Shown: piece by piece, positions 1-9,399 of the stretch
Position numbering within the stretch: the stretch's first letter is position 1
Layout: each line of letters begins with the position of its first letter
DNA from: Sphaerolaimus hirsutus
Lineage: Eukaryota > Nematoda > Chromadorea > Monhysterida > Sphaerolaimidae
DNA length: 64,000 bases
Direction: 5' to 3'
Assembly: GCA_964036195.1 (NCBI GenBank)
Contig: OZ038456.1
Location: 10,912,001 to 10,976,000, forward strand
Translations under genes and position numbers: made by a program
The notes under the pieces: model-generated
Databases searched by the model: none
The model's input: the letters and a program-made list of their open reading frames with translations, nothing else
Told to the model about the DNA's origin: nothing

Positions 1-584
1 GCGGGAATTAGAGCTCAGCGTCGATTTGACGTGAAATGATGACGTGAAATGACGTCGTGAAATTAATTACACGAGTGTGGATCATGCTACGGGTCTACAA
101 TTTTCTAAGGATAATATATGAATCAATACCTTAATCGTGTCCAATACTGAGTGTTATCAGACACAACTAACGATGGCAAAAAAAGATTTGAAAATTCGAA
201 AACATTTTCGAATTTTCGAATTTTTTCGGAATTTTCGAAATTTTTTTCACCCTTGGAAAAAACACTTAAAAATCGATTTATTTTTCAAAAAATTCGAAAA
301 TTCGAAAATACTTTTCGAATTTTTTCGGAATTTTCGAATTTTTATTTCACCCTTGGAAAAAACACTTAAAAATCGATTTATTTTTCAAAAAATTCGAAAA
401 TTCGAAAATACTTTTCGAATTTTTCAGGGAATTCAAGGCCACAAAATACATTTCTGAAGTTCAACGTCTAGATCAATTGAGATTGATATGTGGCACATAT
501 GAAAAAGTGTAATGTAATGAAAAAAAACATCAACAAAAAAGTTGGAAGCCGCGGCGGCAGAGGCGGACCCATAGATAGACTGTA

Positions 585-969
585 TATTCTGCGGACAGAA
601 TACTCTGCAATCACACTCATTTATGTCTCACATAGGAAGCGTGCCAGTTATGATGAAGCATGCGATTTTGTATAAAAAATGACTGTAAACCCATAAATCC
701 TCAAATAAGTCTTCCTCCCCTCGAAACCCACCCCCCTGTTGTGAACTTGAAGAAAAAATCACTCGTCCCTCATTAAACTCCTACCTCAAAATATTCTAAG
801 GAAAAAATAACTCCCCGGGGGACTTCTGTATCGTTCCAATTTTAGTATATGTCCACGAGGGACTTATTCAAGGATTTACGGAAATGAATATCATTATAAC
901 AGAGATGACTTTTTCAACTTTTCATGAAAATCGCATGGGCAAAAAAGGGGGTTTAAAGTGACTGGAGTA
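585..969. mobile_element. degenerate E-family (TA-TSD) element E5
   Basis: The left end matches the E family (ATTCTGCGGAC, then aatactctgcaatc and tttatgtctc) and the right end reads gactggagta. The flanking dinucleotides are partly decayed. About 673-890 holds a nested piece of the cctcaaataag / ttattcaaggatttacgg repeat (relative of the H family). Assignment rests on similarity to the cleaner copies at 20689-20941 and 34638-34877. Confidence 0.5.
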
Positions 970-1037
970 AATGTATTGTAGTATTTTTTAGGACTGGGGT
1001 GGGCGGTAGCCACAGAACACGTAGTATTAGCTCAGAA

Positions 1038-1787
1038 CAGAGTTGCGAAAGCGTATTTACGCTTACCCGAAATACCCGGGTAAATGGGTATTTATATTTA
1101 CGCTTACGCTTACGCTTTCATAAAATACCCATACGCTTTATTACGCTTTCCCGGCCGAAATACTCGGGTACTAAAAGCGTAAAAAACGTTTCAGACGGTA
1201 CAGTTTTACGCTTTTGAAAAAGCGTAAAACCACAAAAAAGAAAGTGAAAGAGAAGCGAGCGAGGAGGCGTACTAAAAAAATGACTGCGTGTGTGCAATAA
1301 CGCACTGAACATAGCGGCACATGTAAAAAATGTCTTGAAACACAAATGTCTAGTGAAATTTGTGCTGTCAAGCGTAGCTTTATATTAGGAATACTGGGGC
1401 CATTTTAGTAGTACGACGACGATTTTTTCACCGTCGACAGGGCCTTATCTGATTTAGAAGGTGAAGCATTTTCTGGGGGGGGGGTGGCTGAGTGTCTGGG
1501 GCTTCTGGGAATCAATAGGTACTGAGCCTCAGGAGGATCGATAGCTGAGCAACGTCTGGGATAAAAAGTTGGGTTTGGGCATTTTATTTGGGCAACCCAC
1601 AATCCCCCTACTAGACTGCTCAACAGCAAGACCACTTCATAAAAAATTTTTACGCTTACGCTTGTTTTACGCTTTCCTAGGTATTTAAAAAATACCTTAC
1701 GCTTACAGTATCCACACTTAAAATTTAGAAAGTGTATTTACGCTTACGCTTACGCTTTCCAAAAATACCGGTATTTTAACAACTCTG
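1038..1787. mobile_element. hAT element B1, TSD GCTCAGAA
   Basis: The TIR is CAGAGTTGCGAAAGCG / CAACTCTG with a perfect 8-bp TSD GCTCAGAA (1030-1037 and 1788-1795). The subterminal arms are arrays of GCGTAA / TTACGC ending in CCGGGTAT-like words. No intact ORF is present. It is inserted within R1, so A1, R1 and B1 form a three-level nest. Confidence 0.92.
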
Positions 1788-2480
1788 GCTCAGAACTGTA
1801 TGGCAAAAATTTCGATATATAGGTAGGCTTTTTTGAAGTGTAGAAGGAAGAAAATGGAGAGAAAGTGCTAAAAGTAGGTGTAAAATAGCACAAAATGGAT
1901 ATATAAGCATATACCTAGTACTAAAGATAGGTAAATAGGAACAAGAACTAGTGATTTTGGAGGTAAATATCTATAAAAACGTATGAAAAATAGTGATTAT
2001 GAGCAAAAATTGGGGTTGTGTTTCTCAAAAATTGCTCCAGATAGGTAGATAGCTGAGCAATTTTGGGGGGTTTAGTTTAGGGGGTAGTAGCCCAAAATTT
2101 TGCATCTGGTATAACTAGATTGCTGAGCGGCCTCCGGGACAGATAGATAGTTGGGTGGTTTGGGGGTTACCCCCCCCCCCCCATTGGAGACACCTTGGTC
2201 CACATGAGTGCTTCCACCATTTGTGATGCTAAATTGCAGTGAAAAAAGGTTCAAATTCAATACTTTTTTGAAAAAATTCGAAAACTAACCGAAAAAATTT
2301 GAAAACTGCCCAAAAAGATTCGAAAATTGCACAAAAAGATTCGAAAATTCAAAAATTCGAAAATTAAATTCGAAATTCGAAAATTAATTTGGAGAAAAAT
2401 TCGAAAATTCGAAAATTCATTTTGGAAAAAACACTTAAAAATTTAAATACTTTTTTTCAAAGGGTTTGCCATCGTTAGAC

Positions 2481-2690
2481 ACAACTAGAGCGAATTGAAA
2501 AATTTAATTTTTATCATTTCACGTCATCATCATTTCACGTCACAGTGTCAGGGAACAACTTGACATTTCACGTCAGACTGCTGCTTGCAATAGTCTGACG
2601 TGAAATGTCAAGTTGTTCCCTGACACTGTGACGTGAAATGATGATGACGTGAAATGATAAAAATTGAATTTTTCAATTCGCTCTAGTTGT
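2481..2690. repeat. 210-bp near-perfect palindrome
   Basis: The left arm beginning acaactagagcgaattg (2481) pairs almost base for base with the right arm ending caattcgctctagttgt (2690), around a loop of roughly 12 bases near 2581-2592. The arms repeat the motif TTTCACGTCA, which is also the subterminal word of this Harbinger-like family. It lies between R1 and the right terminus of A1. Confidence 0.9.
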
Positions 2691-2856
2691 GGCTGATAAC
2701 ACCCAGTATTGGACACGATTAAGGTATTGATTCATATATTATCCTTAGAAAATTGTAGACCCGTAGCATGATCCACACTCGTGTAATTAATTTCACGACG
2801 TCATTTCACGTCGTCATTTCACATCGAATCGACGCTGAGCTCTAATTCCGGCTTAA

Positions 2857-3269
2857 GCTGTTTCAGCCTTCAAATTGCTACAAAGAAAGTGGGACTTCCA
2901 GTGGGAAAGAAATACCAGTGGGATAAAATAAAATGCAGAGCAGAAAAATGATGGGAAGATGTCAGAAAACTGAAAATCTAGCCAGAAAATGGAAAATTGG
3001 TCTGGAAAAATGGAATTGGATCTAGCCAGTAAATGGAAAAATGGTCCGGAAAAACAAAAATGTACCTAGCGGAACACAGAAAAATGGTCTGGAAAAACGG
3101 AAATGGAAAGGGTAAAACTTTTTAGCTTCCGGAAAACGGAAAGGGTAAAAATTTTCAGCTGCCGGAAAACGGAAAATGGAAAGGGTAAACATTTTCAGCG
3201 GCCGGAAAATGGAAGGGTAACAAATTTCCTCCAGAAAACGGAAACGGAAAACTGAAAGTTGACACCCTA
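2857..3269. mobile_element. hAT element K2 (one end), with the tail of a BEL fragment
   Basis: The right end is GTTGACACCCTA (3269), the K-family TIR. The arm repeats CGGAAAACGGAAAGGTAAA-type words. Its left part (about 2890-2985) encodes a decayed match to the end of the BEL/Pao segment found in K1, and the junction of that segment with the K arm is the same in both copies. The left end is missing, apparently broken by A1. Confidence 0.65.
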
Positions 3270-3988
3270 GTCGTTCGAAACTTAAAATGATCGGCACAAC
3301 CTGTAGATTCCGTTTTTGTGGTCGAATTAGTGATGTCTATATTCCTTATATCGATTTGAATCGGTTTTTCAACACGAAAATTTAACTTTTCTGAACGTGC
3401 TATCATATAGACGAATGGTCCAAATCGGCTCAGAAATGGCCGAGTTATTGATGTGCAAAGTTTGCATGTTCTGGGCGACACCCAAAAATTTCGCAAAAAG
3501 TACCTTTTTATAGACCCACCCTACCTCCGGTCAGGGGGGTCGTAGCGAAATTTCCTCGGACTTGTAACTAGCCCCGACCTGATACCATAATATATCCAAA
3601 TGTCAACATTTTTCACGAAGCCGTTCCCGAGTTATAAACACGTGCTCGGGGGCGGACCACCCCCCCCCCCTAAAATGCCACCCTCAAAATACCCTATGGG
3701 CCCGTCTCATGTGGATGTGATAATCATTCATTCATTCTCCAGTATTGTTTGCATTTATTTATATCAGTAACAAGAAAAAAAAAGAATGGAACCGAATATA
3801 ACCATTTCCACTGGGATGAACAGGGCTACTATATTGGAGTGTTGTAAGTCTGAATCAAAGTAATTAACAAACCAAAAAAGTACAGACAATATATCTCAAT
3901 GGTGATGTTTTGCATACTAACAAAGCTTTATTATGTAGCACTTAAATACTTCACTAATTTCAGTGAAATATCTCTCATGTGTTCTTAT
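3270..3988. other. 3' flank of the receptor gene, with dispersed repeat Y
   Basis: About 3285-3680 shares short blocks (for example tttttatagaccc and cggccgagttattg-like runs) with 33640-33930, so it is probably a copy of a dispersed repeat. A C-run lies at 3660-3671. About 3700-3988 is AT-rich and would hold the 3' UTR of the minus-strand receptor gene. I see no independent gene. Confidence 0.35.
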
Positions 3989-4506
3989 TTATTTTACAAC
4001 CTCTGTTGACACTTTCTTTCTGCTTGACAAAACATTTTGCCAGTCATGTCTGAAATCTGGGAATTTACCCACAATTAAATTTCCGCATGAAACAATTAAA
4101 CACTCAACAGCAAGAGCACAAATAGCTGAAAAGAAACCAATTAGGAACAAATAAAACAGTGCCACAAAGTATTTAAGCTGCATTGATGTCACTTTCTCAA
4201 ATCCATGTCCCTGCAAATGATGCTGCATTGGGTGAACAGTCATATTCATTTTTTTCAACTGCCTTGCTAGACCTTGAGAACCGGATATTATTGCATCCTG
4301 GTAGATTCTATATAAACTGTGTTGCCCAGAAATCATCATTGATGCAAAATTGAGAGCCTTCATTTGGGGAAAATCCCTCCTACACATGAAACTGTGCATA
4401 ACTAAATTATTCGCGAGTGGAACTAGAGATGGTTTACATCCACCAGTAAACATCAACGTCATGCAGAACAATCCTTCCAAATATGAAGTGATCATAACAC
4501 CATTTC
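3989..4506 (-). CDS. Last exon of probable ionotropic receptor (S2 lobe and TM4)
   Basis: Reading on the minus strand, a strong acceptor (cttttttcag) precedes 4506, and the frame runs 171 residues to a TAA stop at 3989-3991. Only one of the three frames is open, and it needs a preceding exon ending in phase 1, which the exon at 6008-7063 supplies. Residues about 112-137 form one long hydrophobic helix (starting YFVALFYLFLIGFF) ending in an acidic residue, the pattern of TM4 in insect and crustacean ionotropic receptors (IRs). The upstream 100 residues would be the second ligand-binding lobe. The C-terminal tail is short and basic. IR identity comes from the order of segments across the gene, not from a database match. 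A different ligand-gated channel is possible. Confidence 0.6.
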
Positions 4507-4537
4507 CTGAAAAAAGTGGATGTTAACATTTGATTCT

Positions 4538-4778
4538 GAGGGGGCCATTGGCGCTTGGCGCTGGGGTTCAGAAAAGCACCATGTCGCTTTTGGCACTTGG
4601 CGCTTTTTGTGTGGTGCCAGGAACAAAATTCCTGGCGCTGGCTCTTGGCGCTAGCGCCAAAGAAAGAAGCGCCATGGTGCTTGGCGCCATTGGTACTTGG
4701 CGCTGGGCTGGGGTTCGAAAAAGCGCCACGGCGCTTTTGGCGCTTGGCGCCAAAATCCAGGCGCTTTTTCCATCACTA
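4538..4778. mobile_element. hAT-like element F2 (GGCGC-word family)
   Basis: The right end is CCATCACTA (4778), complement of the F-family TIR TAGTGATGG. The body is made of GGCGCTTGGCGCC-type palindromic words. The left end is decayed, so no TSD could be confirmed. It lies in the intron upstream of the last receptor exon. Confidence 0.65.
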
Positions 4779-4830
4779 GTCTTTGGGGATGTGGGCCTCT
4801 GCGCTGCCCCACATCTCATCCAACTACCTA

Positions 4831-5706
4831 CCGTATTTCCTCGAAATACCCCCCCCCCTTGAAATATCCCCCCCCTCGTTTGACCCCCCCCCTCTCGGGA
4901 CCACTATGAAACAATCACCCCCCCCCCCCCTCGAAATACCCCCCCCCAAATTGAGTGTAAAGGAACGTACATGACAATAACTGTAGTTTGTGTTCTGTGT
5001 ACTGCAGAACACACGTTAAAACAATGTCGGTGTCACGTTAGAACAGTGTACATACCATCTACCGTATTACCTCGAAATACCCCCATGGGGGTTTATTATT
5101 TCGCCAGCAAAATTTGAGGGGGGGTTAATTCGAGGGGGGGGTTTATTCGAGGGGGGGTCTTATTATTTCGTCAGAAATTTTCGTAAGGATCATAGTAAAT
5201 GTAGGCATTTGCATGCCCAAAACAGGTAATAAATGTGTCCAAACAAGATATATTTGGACAGAAAAACGTAGATTAGCTGCACAAACATGTCCATGTGTAG
5301 CTGCAATACAGATAAACAGTAATATACATCATGTACATTGCATACATGACCTACCTATTTATTATGTACATGACATACATCATTCCGAAGGGGGGGGGGT
5401 ATTTCGAGGGGGGGGGTTTATTATTTCCCCAGCCGATTTTGAGGGGGGGTTAATTCGAGGGGGGGGTTAATTCAAGGGGGGGGGGATAATTCGAGGTAAT
5501 ACGGTACATTCTAATATTAGTCTACAGAACCTTATAAATGGCGCTTTTTGTTGCTTTTTTCGACGTCTGCGTACGTTTCAAACGACAATTTCGTACATGG
5601 TTTTCAAAAATTTTCTTGTGAAATAATAACCCCCCCTCGAAATACCCCCCCCTCTCGGGACCACTATGAAACAATCACCCCCGGGGGGTATTTCGAGGAA
5701 ATACGG
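4831..5706. mobile_element. TA-TSD element H1 (CCGTATTTCCTCGAAATA ends)
   Basis: The termini CCGTATTTCCTCG and CGAGGAAATACGG are flanked by TA on both sides (4829-4830, 5707-5708). Long C- and G-runs follow the TIRs. A second, slightly different element (5062-5504) is inserted inside. The interior block around 5510-5620 is shared with copies at 16173-16628 and 33145-33543. TA duplication fits the IS630-Tc1-mariner group, but no transposase is present. Confidence 0.85.
5062..5504. mobile_element. TA-TSD element H2 nested in H1
   Basis: The ends CCGTATTACCTCGAAATA and TCGAGGTAATACGG are flanked by TA (5060-5061 and 5505-5506). The related element at 16173-16628 preserves the unoccupied site in inverse orientation, confirming that the insertion duplicated exactly TA. 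The interior holds G-runs and an acatgtaca-type spacer. Confidence 0.88.
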
Positions 5707-6007
5707 TATATGTAATTGCTTACGCTGCAAAATGCCCCATCTAAGTTCTCAGCGAGCTGTCAGCAAACTAATTTGTGTTGTCAGCGAGCTGGCATATTTT
5801 TTGTGGTTGGCAAGCAAAGTGTCAGTGAGCTGCCAGCATTTTGGTGTTTTCTATGAATGTTACTACGATATGGCATACCATGCATCTAATACCCAAACGG
5901 CAGTGGCACTTCAATTGGGAGAATGAGAAAAACTTTTCTCCCTATCAGGAATTTTTCACTGGAGTGTATCTAGAAATAAAAAAATAGCATGAATAATTAG
6001 CACTAAC
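5707..6007. other. Receptor intron between interrupted exon and last exon
   Basis: It contains short reiterations of agcgagctgtcagc / agcgagctggca (5738-5832) and otherwise AT-rich sequence. The minus-strand donor GTTAGT lies directly at the exon edge (6002-6007). No gene is visible. Confidence 0.5.
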
Positions 6008-6106
6008 TGTGTGTGATGGCTTTCATAGAATCACGTAAATCATAAAAAATTAGAGGTTGATTTTTCCTTAAAGCTCTATCGAGGCTATTGGATCGATATT
6101 TGTCTG
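6008..6106 (-). CDS. Receptor exon, 3' part (interrupted by element A2)
   Basis: On the minus strand this continues the exon piece at 6994-7063 across the A2 insertion. Dropping A2 and one copy of its 3-bp TSD gives a single 169-bp open exon in phase 0 to phase 1. The donor GTTAGT follows at 6007. The join to the last exon (which starts with two bases of a codon) is then in frame. With A2 present, unspliced read-through meets a stop nine codons inside the element. The peptide is polar and charged (it includes KNQPLIFYDLRDSM), fitting a segment of the second ligand-binding lobe after TM3. Confidence 0.65.
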
Positions 6107-6109
6107 TAA

Positions 6110-6993
6110 AGCCGGAATTACAGCTCAGTGGCGTTTGACGTGAAATGATGATGTCGTAAAATTGATTACATCAAAATAGACATAGGTACAGCGTTGAAAT
6201 TTCAGAATTTGATAGTTCTAGTAATTGTGTGTAATGTCATTAAAAAATTAAGAAAATAATTATTATTTAATAAGTTATTAATTCTACATCAAAATTTAGG
6301 CTATTTACACAGGTCCTGGCCGGGGACCGGAACCCGGCAAAAAATATTTTTTTTCAAAAATAAATAATTGGCGTGTATGGGTTGTTTGCATGTTAATTAG
6401 GTGAATTATCACCAAATTAGAATGCACTAAATTTTTGCGAGACGGTGACATGCGCTTATGCAAATTTTTTTTGGGGGTGTATAGTTTTTTTCGATTTGTC
6501 TCAAATGTGGCATGTGTGTACTCCTTTGTTTACTGAGTACACATGCCAAAATTCAGACAAATCGAAAAAAAACTATACACCCCCCAAAAAAACACGCATG
6601 TCACCATCTCGCAAAAATATTGTGCATGCTAATTTGGTGATAATTCACCTAATTAACATGCAAACAACCCACACACGCCAATTATTCATTTTTGAAAAAA
6701 AATTTTTTTGCCGGGTCCCGGTCCCCGGCTGGGACCTGTGTAAATAGCCCAAAATTTACACATCCTATGTCAACATTTTACGTCAAACATTTTACGACAC
6801 CAAAAAAATTTGATGTTAAATTAATAACTACTTAAATAATGATTATTTGATAAAATGTTTTTGGGACATTACACACTATTACTAGAACTATCTAATTCTG
6901 AAATTTCAATGCTGTACCTTTGTCTATTTTGATGTAATCAATTTTACGACGTCATCATTTCACGTCAAACGCCGCTGAGCTGTAATTCCGGCT
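6110..6993. mobile_element. Harbinger-like foldback A2 inside a receptor exon, TSD TAA
   Basis: The TIR AGCCGGAATTACAGCTCAG and its complement are flanked by TAA (6107-6109 and 6994-6996). Most of the 884 bp is two complementary arms rich in TTTCACGTCA, with element D1 (6299-6749) at its middle. The flanks on both sides are coding on the minus strand, so A2 interrupts an exon. Its minus-strand 3' end, CCGGCTTTACAG, is a good splice acceptor. Confidence 0.92.
6299..6749. mobile_element. Foldback element D1, 9-bp TSD CAAAATTTA
   Basis: The TIR GGCTATTTACACAGG is followed by GGGGACCGG-type palindromes. The two halves are complementary along almost the whole 451 bp, with the turn near 6520-6535. 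The 9-bp direct repeats CAAAATTTA are at 6290-6298 and 6750-6758. The unoccupied sequence is visible at the equivalent place in A3 (about 34945). A 9-bp TSD suggests a Mutator-like (MULE) origin, but no transposase is present. Confidence 0.88.
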
Positions 6994-7063
6994 TAACAGC
7001 TTCACCTTCAAAATAGTAAGTTCCATCATGCTCAACAAGATGTAAGTTAGCATCCTCTATTGC
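6994..7063 (-). CDS. Receptor exon, 5' part (interrupted by A2)
   Basis: The minus-strand acceptor aatacacacag precedes 7063. Only the phase-0 frame is open (starting AIEDANLHLVEH). It runs into A2 at 6993. Within it, AAG|GTGAAG at 7005 is a near-consensus donor. Splicing from there to the acceptor formed at the far side of A2 (TTTACAG, 6104) removes A2 and exactly five codons, keeping the frame. It lies between the TM3 exon (7397-7600) and the last exon. Confidence 0.65.
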
Positions 7064-7396
7064 CTGTGTGTATTATCAAAGTTTATTTTTATTGATAATT
7101 TCTTATTTGCAAATTCTAAATATATATTCAAGTGGCTTGAATTAATATTTACATTTATCTACAAAATAAAAATTTTGACTTTAATCAGGTTGGGTGGAAA
7201 AGGGTAATTAATCAGTAAGATTATGTTAACTTTGAATTCTTCATTTAGATACTTTTACTTGGTTCAATGAAGTGCATTATGTGTTAGTGCAAAATGTTTG
7301 GGAAACGTTTTTTCATGCTTCATGAATGTAGCATGTCAGCATTTTCTGACAGGTGATTTGAAAAACACAAAGGAAAAAACCACATGCCTCAATGAC
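7064..7396. other. Receptor intron
   Basis: AT-rich sequence with no element ends, no ORF and no repeat that I recognise. Confidence 0.4.
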
Positions 7397-7600
7397 CGCT
7401 TCAGCTGTGCCAGAAAATGGATCGTAAACTTGGAGATACTTTGTGACGAGAATCTTCTGATACAAGCTGAGAAACAGGAAGCAGGAGACCACGGTGACGA
7501 AGCCAAAGAGCCTGGCCGCGGTTGAGCTCCTGTGCGTGATTCTGGGGGGGCTGGAATGGGGCAGCACCAAACGCAGCGCCGACCACAACTGACTGCCTTC
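7397..7600 (-). CDS. Receptor exon with pore region and TM3
   Basis: A 204-bp exon (68 codons, phase 0 at both ends). The acceptor caccttccag lies before 7600. The proposed donor is GTCATT, which is weak, so the 3' edge is uncertain. After a short pore-like stretch (LVLPHSSPPRITHR) comes a basic turn and a hydrophobic helix (ARLFGFVTVVSCFLFLSLYQ) followed by KILVTKYL. An R, then TM3, then a Tyr-rich exit is how ionotropic receptors look in this region. The codons here are GC-richer than the surrounding intron, supporting real coding sequence. Confidence 0.62.
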
Positions 7601-7841
7601 CTGGAAGGTGACACTCACCATTTGTGGTATAACAAAAATTGGACAGGTGACGAATAGTTTGTTCTACCCAATAATCGGTCATTGTTGGCACTTTCAAAAA
7701 AACTTGTGGGTCTTATCAAAAAATGAAAATTGCCACACTTCAATAATCGGTTTGATGGCTGCACAGATTTTTATTACTTTCACTATTTTACCAAATTTGA
7801 ATCAATGTTTAGTCATTTTCTTTAAAAAAATCATTACTCAC

Positions 7842-7862
7842 AGTTTGAGGTCTCATCTCAAC
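7842..7862 (-). CDS. Seven-codon exon tail left beyond the M insertion
   Basis: On the minus strand, CAG|GTTGAGATG... continues the TM1 exon after removal of M and reaches an excellent donor (ACT|GTGAGT) in phase 0. The next exon (7397-7600) also starts in phase 0. The acceptor for this short exon, TTCACAG, is supplied by the TSD copy of element M. It encodes VEMRPQT. Confidence 0.6.
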
Positions 7863-7869
7863 CTGTGAA

Positions 7870-8701
7870 TAGGGTTCGGACGATATCACTTTTCGATATA
7901 TTTTTTCTGAAATACTATATCGATATTCGATATTTTTTCCTGAAACTCGATATTCGATATCGATATGAGATGAACCTTCGATATCAATATTCAATATTAA
8001 AAAATGCCCGATATTCGATATCGATATTTTGATATTTTCAGTATTTCGATATTTTGCTTTGGGTACTGCAAGGCATATTTTTAGTGGCATATTGTATTTT
8101 CATGTAGTTGTAAACATGGTTGATCAACTCTATACTGAAATGTAAATGGTGATTTTAACAAGAAGGTTCACAACATTCAAAATGAGAAAATGGAAGAAAA
8201 ACAAGGTAAACACTAAACACTGGTCATCCAAGTAAAATCAAACCTTGTTGCTGGGTGTGGACTGCCATTGCTCTGACCCATGCCCACAACATCATGTCGC
8301 AAGAAGAGCAGCATATCCACCTTTTCTGGTAGGTAGGAAACCAAACCAACTACAAAGGAGAAAGCACTCCAACCAAAATGAAATTGTAAATACTTAACTT
8401 ATACTTATCAACTAAAATATTATAAACACATCACATCAATCACAAAGATATCTCAAATTGAAAATAATACCTTAATTTGGGGACACAATACAGGTTTTGA
8501 TATATCACAAAAATGGTTGATATTCGATATCGATATTCAAAAATAGTCAATATTTGATATCGATATTCAAAAATGGTCAATATTCAATATCGATATTTGA
8601 TATTCTCTCAAAATGGTCGATATCGATATTCAATATTTGATATGAAAAGACAGTCGATATCCGATATTCAATATTCGATACGATATATCATCTGAACCCT
8701 A
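7870..8701. mobile_element. hAT element M, TSD CCTGTGAA, sitting as an intron
   Basis: The TIRs TAGGGTTCGGACGATAT and ATATCATCTGAACCCTA are flanked by perfect 8-bp repeats CCTGTGAA (7862-7869 and 8702-8709). The arms are arrays of ATATCGATATTCGAT words. About 8240-8340 on the minus strand retains a transposase-like peptide (LPEKVDMLLFLRHD), matching the C-terminal motif of BED/hAT transposases. The insertion point is within a receptor exon. The minus-strand boundaries G|TAGGG and TTCACAG|G create a GT...AG intron whose removal restores the exon exactly. Confidence 0.9.
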
Positions 8702-8702
8702 C

Positions 8703-8857
8703 CTGTGAACAGTTGCATTTAGAGAAGAAATAAATTCCCATCACAAAAATGGCCAGACATGCAGTGATGACGAGCCACACTGTGGGCTGGTAGATTGAGA
8801 TGAAGTGTTTTATGGGCTCTTCCAATTGTTTCTGAATATCACATGCTATAAAAACAT
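8703..8857 (-). CDS. Receptor exon with TM1
   Basis: A 155-bp exon with acceptor attatttgcag before 8857. The only open frame uses two leading bases to finish a codon, so the preceding exon must end in phase 1, as the exon at 11435-11591 does. The peptide runs from the end of the first ligand-binding lobe (KQLEEPIKHFISIY) into a hydrophobic helix beginning WLVITACLAIFVMG, the TM1 position in ionotropic receptors. It ends CAG at the boundary with element M, which provides the GTAGGG donor. Confidence 0.62.
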
Positions 8858-9399
8858 CTGCAAATAATATAATGTGGTGGTTGGTGTGTATGAACATCCT
8901 ATATTTGGCTTGGCTGTGGGGTCTAAACACTGATGGCAATTCACAACACTTTGCTGTAAAGGCTGGCCGATGGCGAAATGCGTTGAGTGGCAAAATGTGT
9001 AAACACTATCAATGCGATTCACACTTTTTCTAATAAGTGGTCATTTTGGCAATCTGTTACTGTGTATACTTGCATTGCATACTGCACGGGAATTTTTCAC
9101 ATACATTTTATATTTATTCAAGTCTTTCAAAAAATGCAATGATTTTTTCCCAAACCAAACACAATTTTATGATTTCATATACATACTGCACTGATTTGAC
9201 ATTTGCTGTGAAACATGTCCAAAGACTACCGTATTTCTCCGATCAAAGCACCCCCCATTCAAAGCTCCCAGGATGCCTTGCTGTGCAAAATGTTCCCTGT
9301 AAAGCACCCGGGTGCTTTACTTCTCATCTGAAAAAATTGCCATTAAAATTTAAAAAAAAACATTAAAAAATTAAAAAAATTGTGTGTGAATGTGATTAT
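8858..9399. other. Receptor intron
   Basis: Mostly AT-rich. About 9228-9312 contains a fragment of the H-like family (accgtatttctccgatc followed by C-rich words). No exon is recognised. Confidence 0.4.

Larger units (their letters stand above)
168..2477. mobile_element. hAT element R1, TSD GACACAAC
   Basis: The ends TAACGATGGCAAA (168) and GCCATCGTTA (2477) are inverted repeats flanked by perfect 8-bp direct repeats GACACAAC (160-167 and 2478-2485). The arms (about 180-460 and 2265-2460) are arrays of the self-complementary word TTCGAA with A-runs. It lies inside A1 and itself contains E5 and B1. The stretch 1796-2250 holds only imperfect repeats of a tagctgagcaa-type motif and no gene. Confidence 0.88.
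1..2853. mobile_element. Harbinger-like foldback A1, carrying nested elements
   Basis: Both ends carry the same terminal inverted repeat (TIR) of about 160-180 bp, GCGGGAATTAGAGCTC at 1 and its complement ending AATTCCGGCT at 2853, followed by TAA. The left flank lies outside the window, so the target-site duplication (TSD) cannot be checked here. Three other copies (6110-6993, 34524-35189, 49743-50167) share the AGCCGGAATTACAGCTC end and have TTA/TAA TSDs, the PIF/Harbinger signature. No transposase is visible. About 2.3 kb of the length is a later hAT insertion (168-2477). Confidence 0.8.

Noticed and set aside
1405-1635. Minus-strand ORF within B1
   Set aside because: Not conserved in B2, B3 or B4 at the same place; probably chance within the element interior.
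4530-4862. Long open frames through GGCGC-rich sequence (also near 14415-14833, 21017-21328, 47147-47485 and 49247-49618)
   Set aside because: The frames are open on several strands at once because the repeat word lacks stops; they coincide with F elements that have TIRs and TSDs.
7298-7525. Plus-strand ORF opposite the TM3 exon
   Set aside because: It is the antisense of a phase-consistent receptor exon and has no support of its own.
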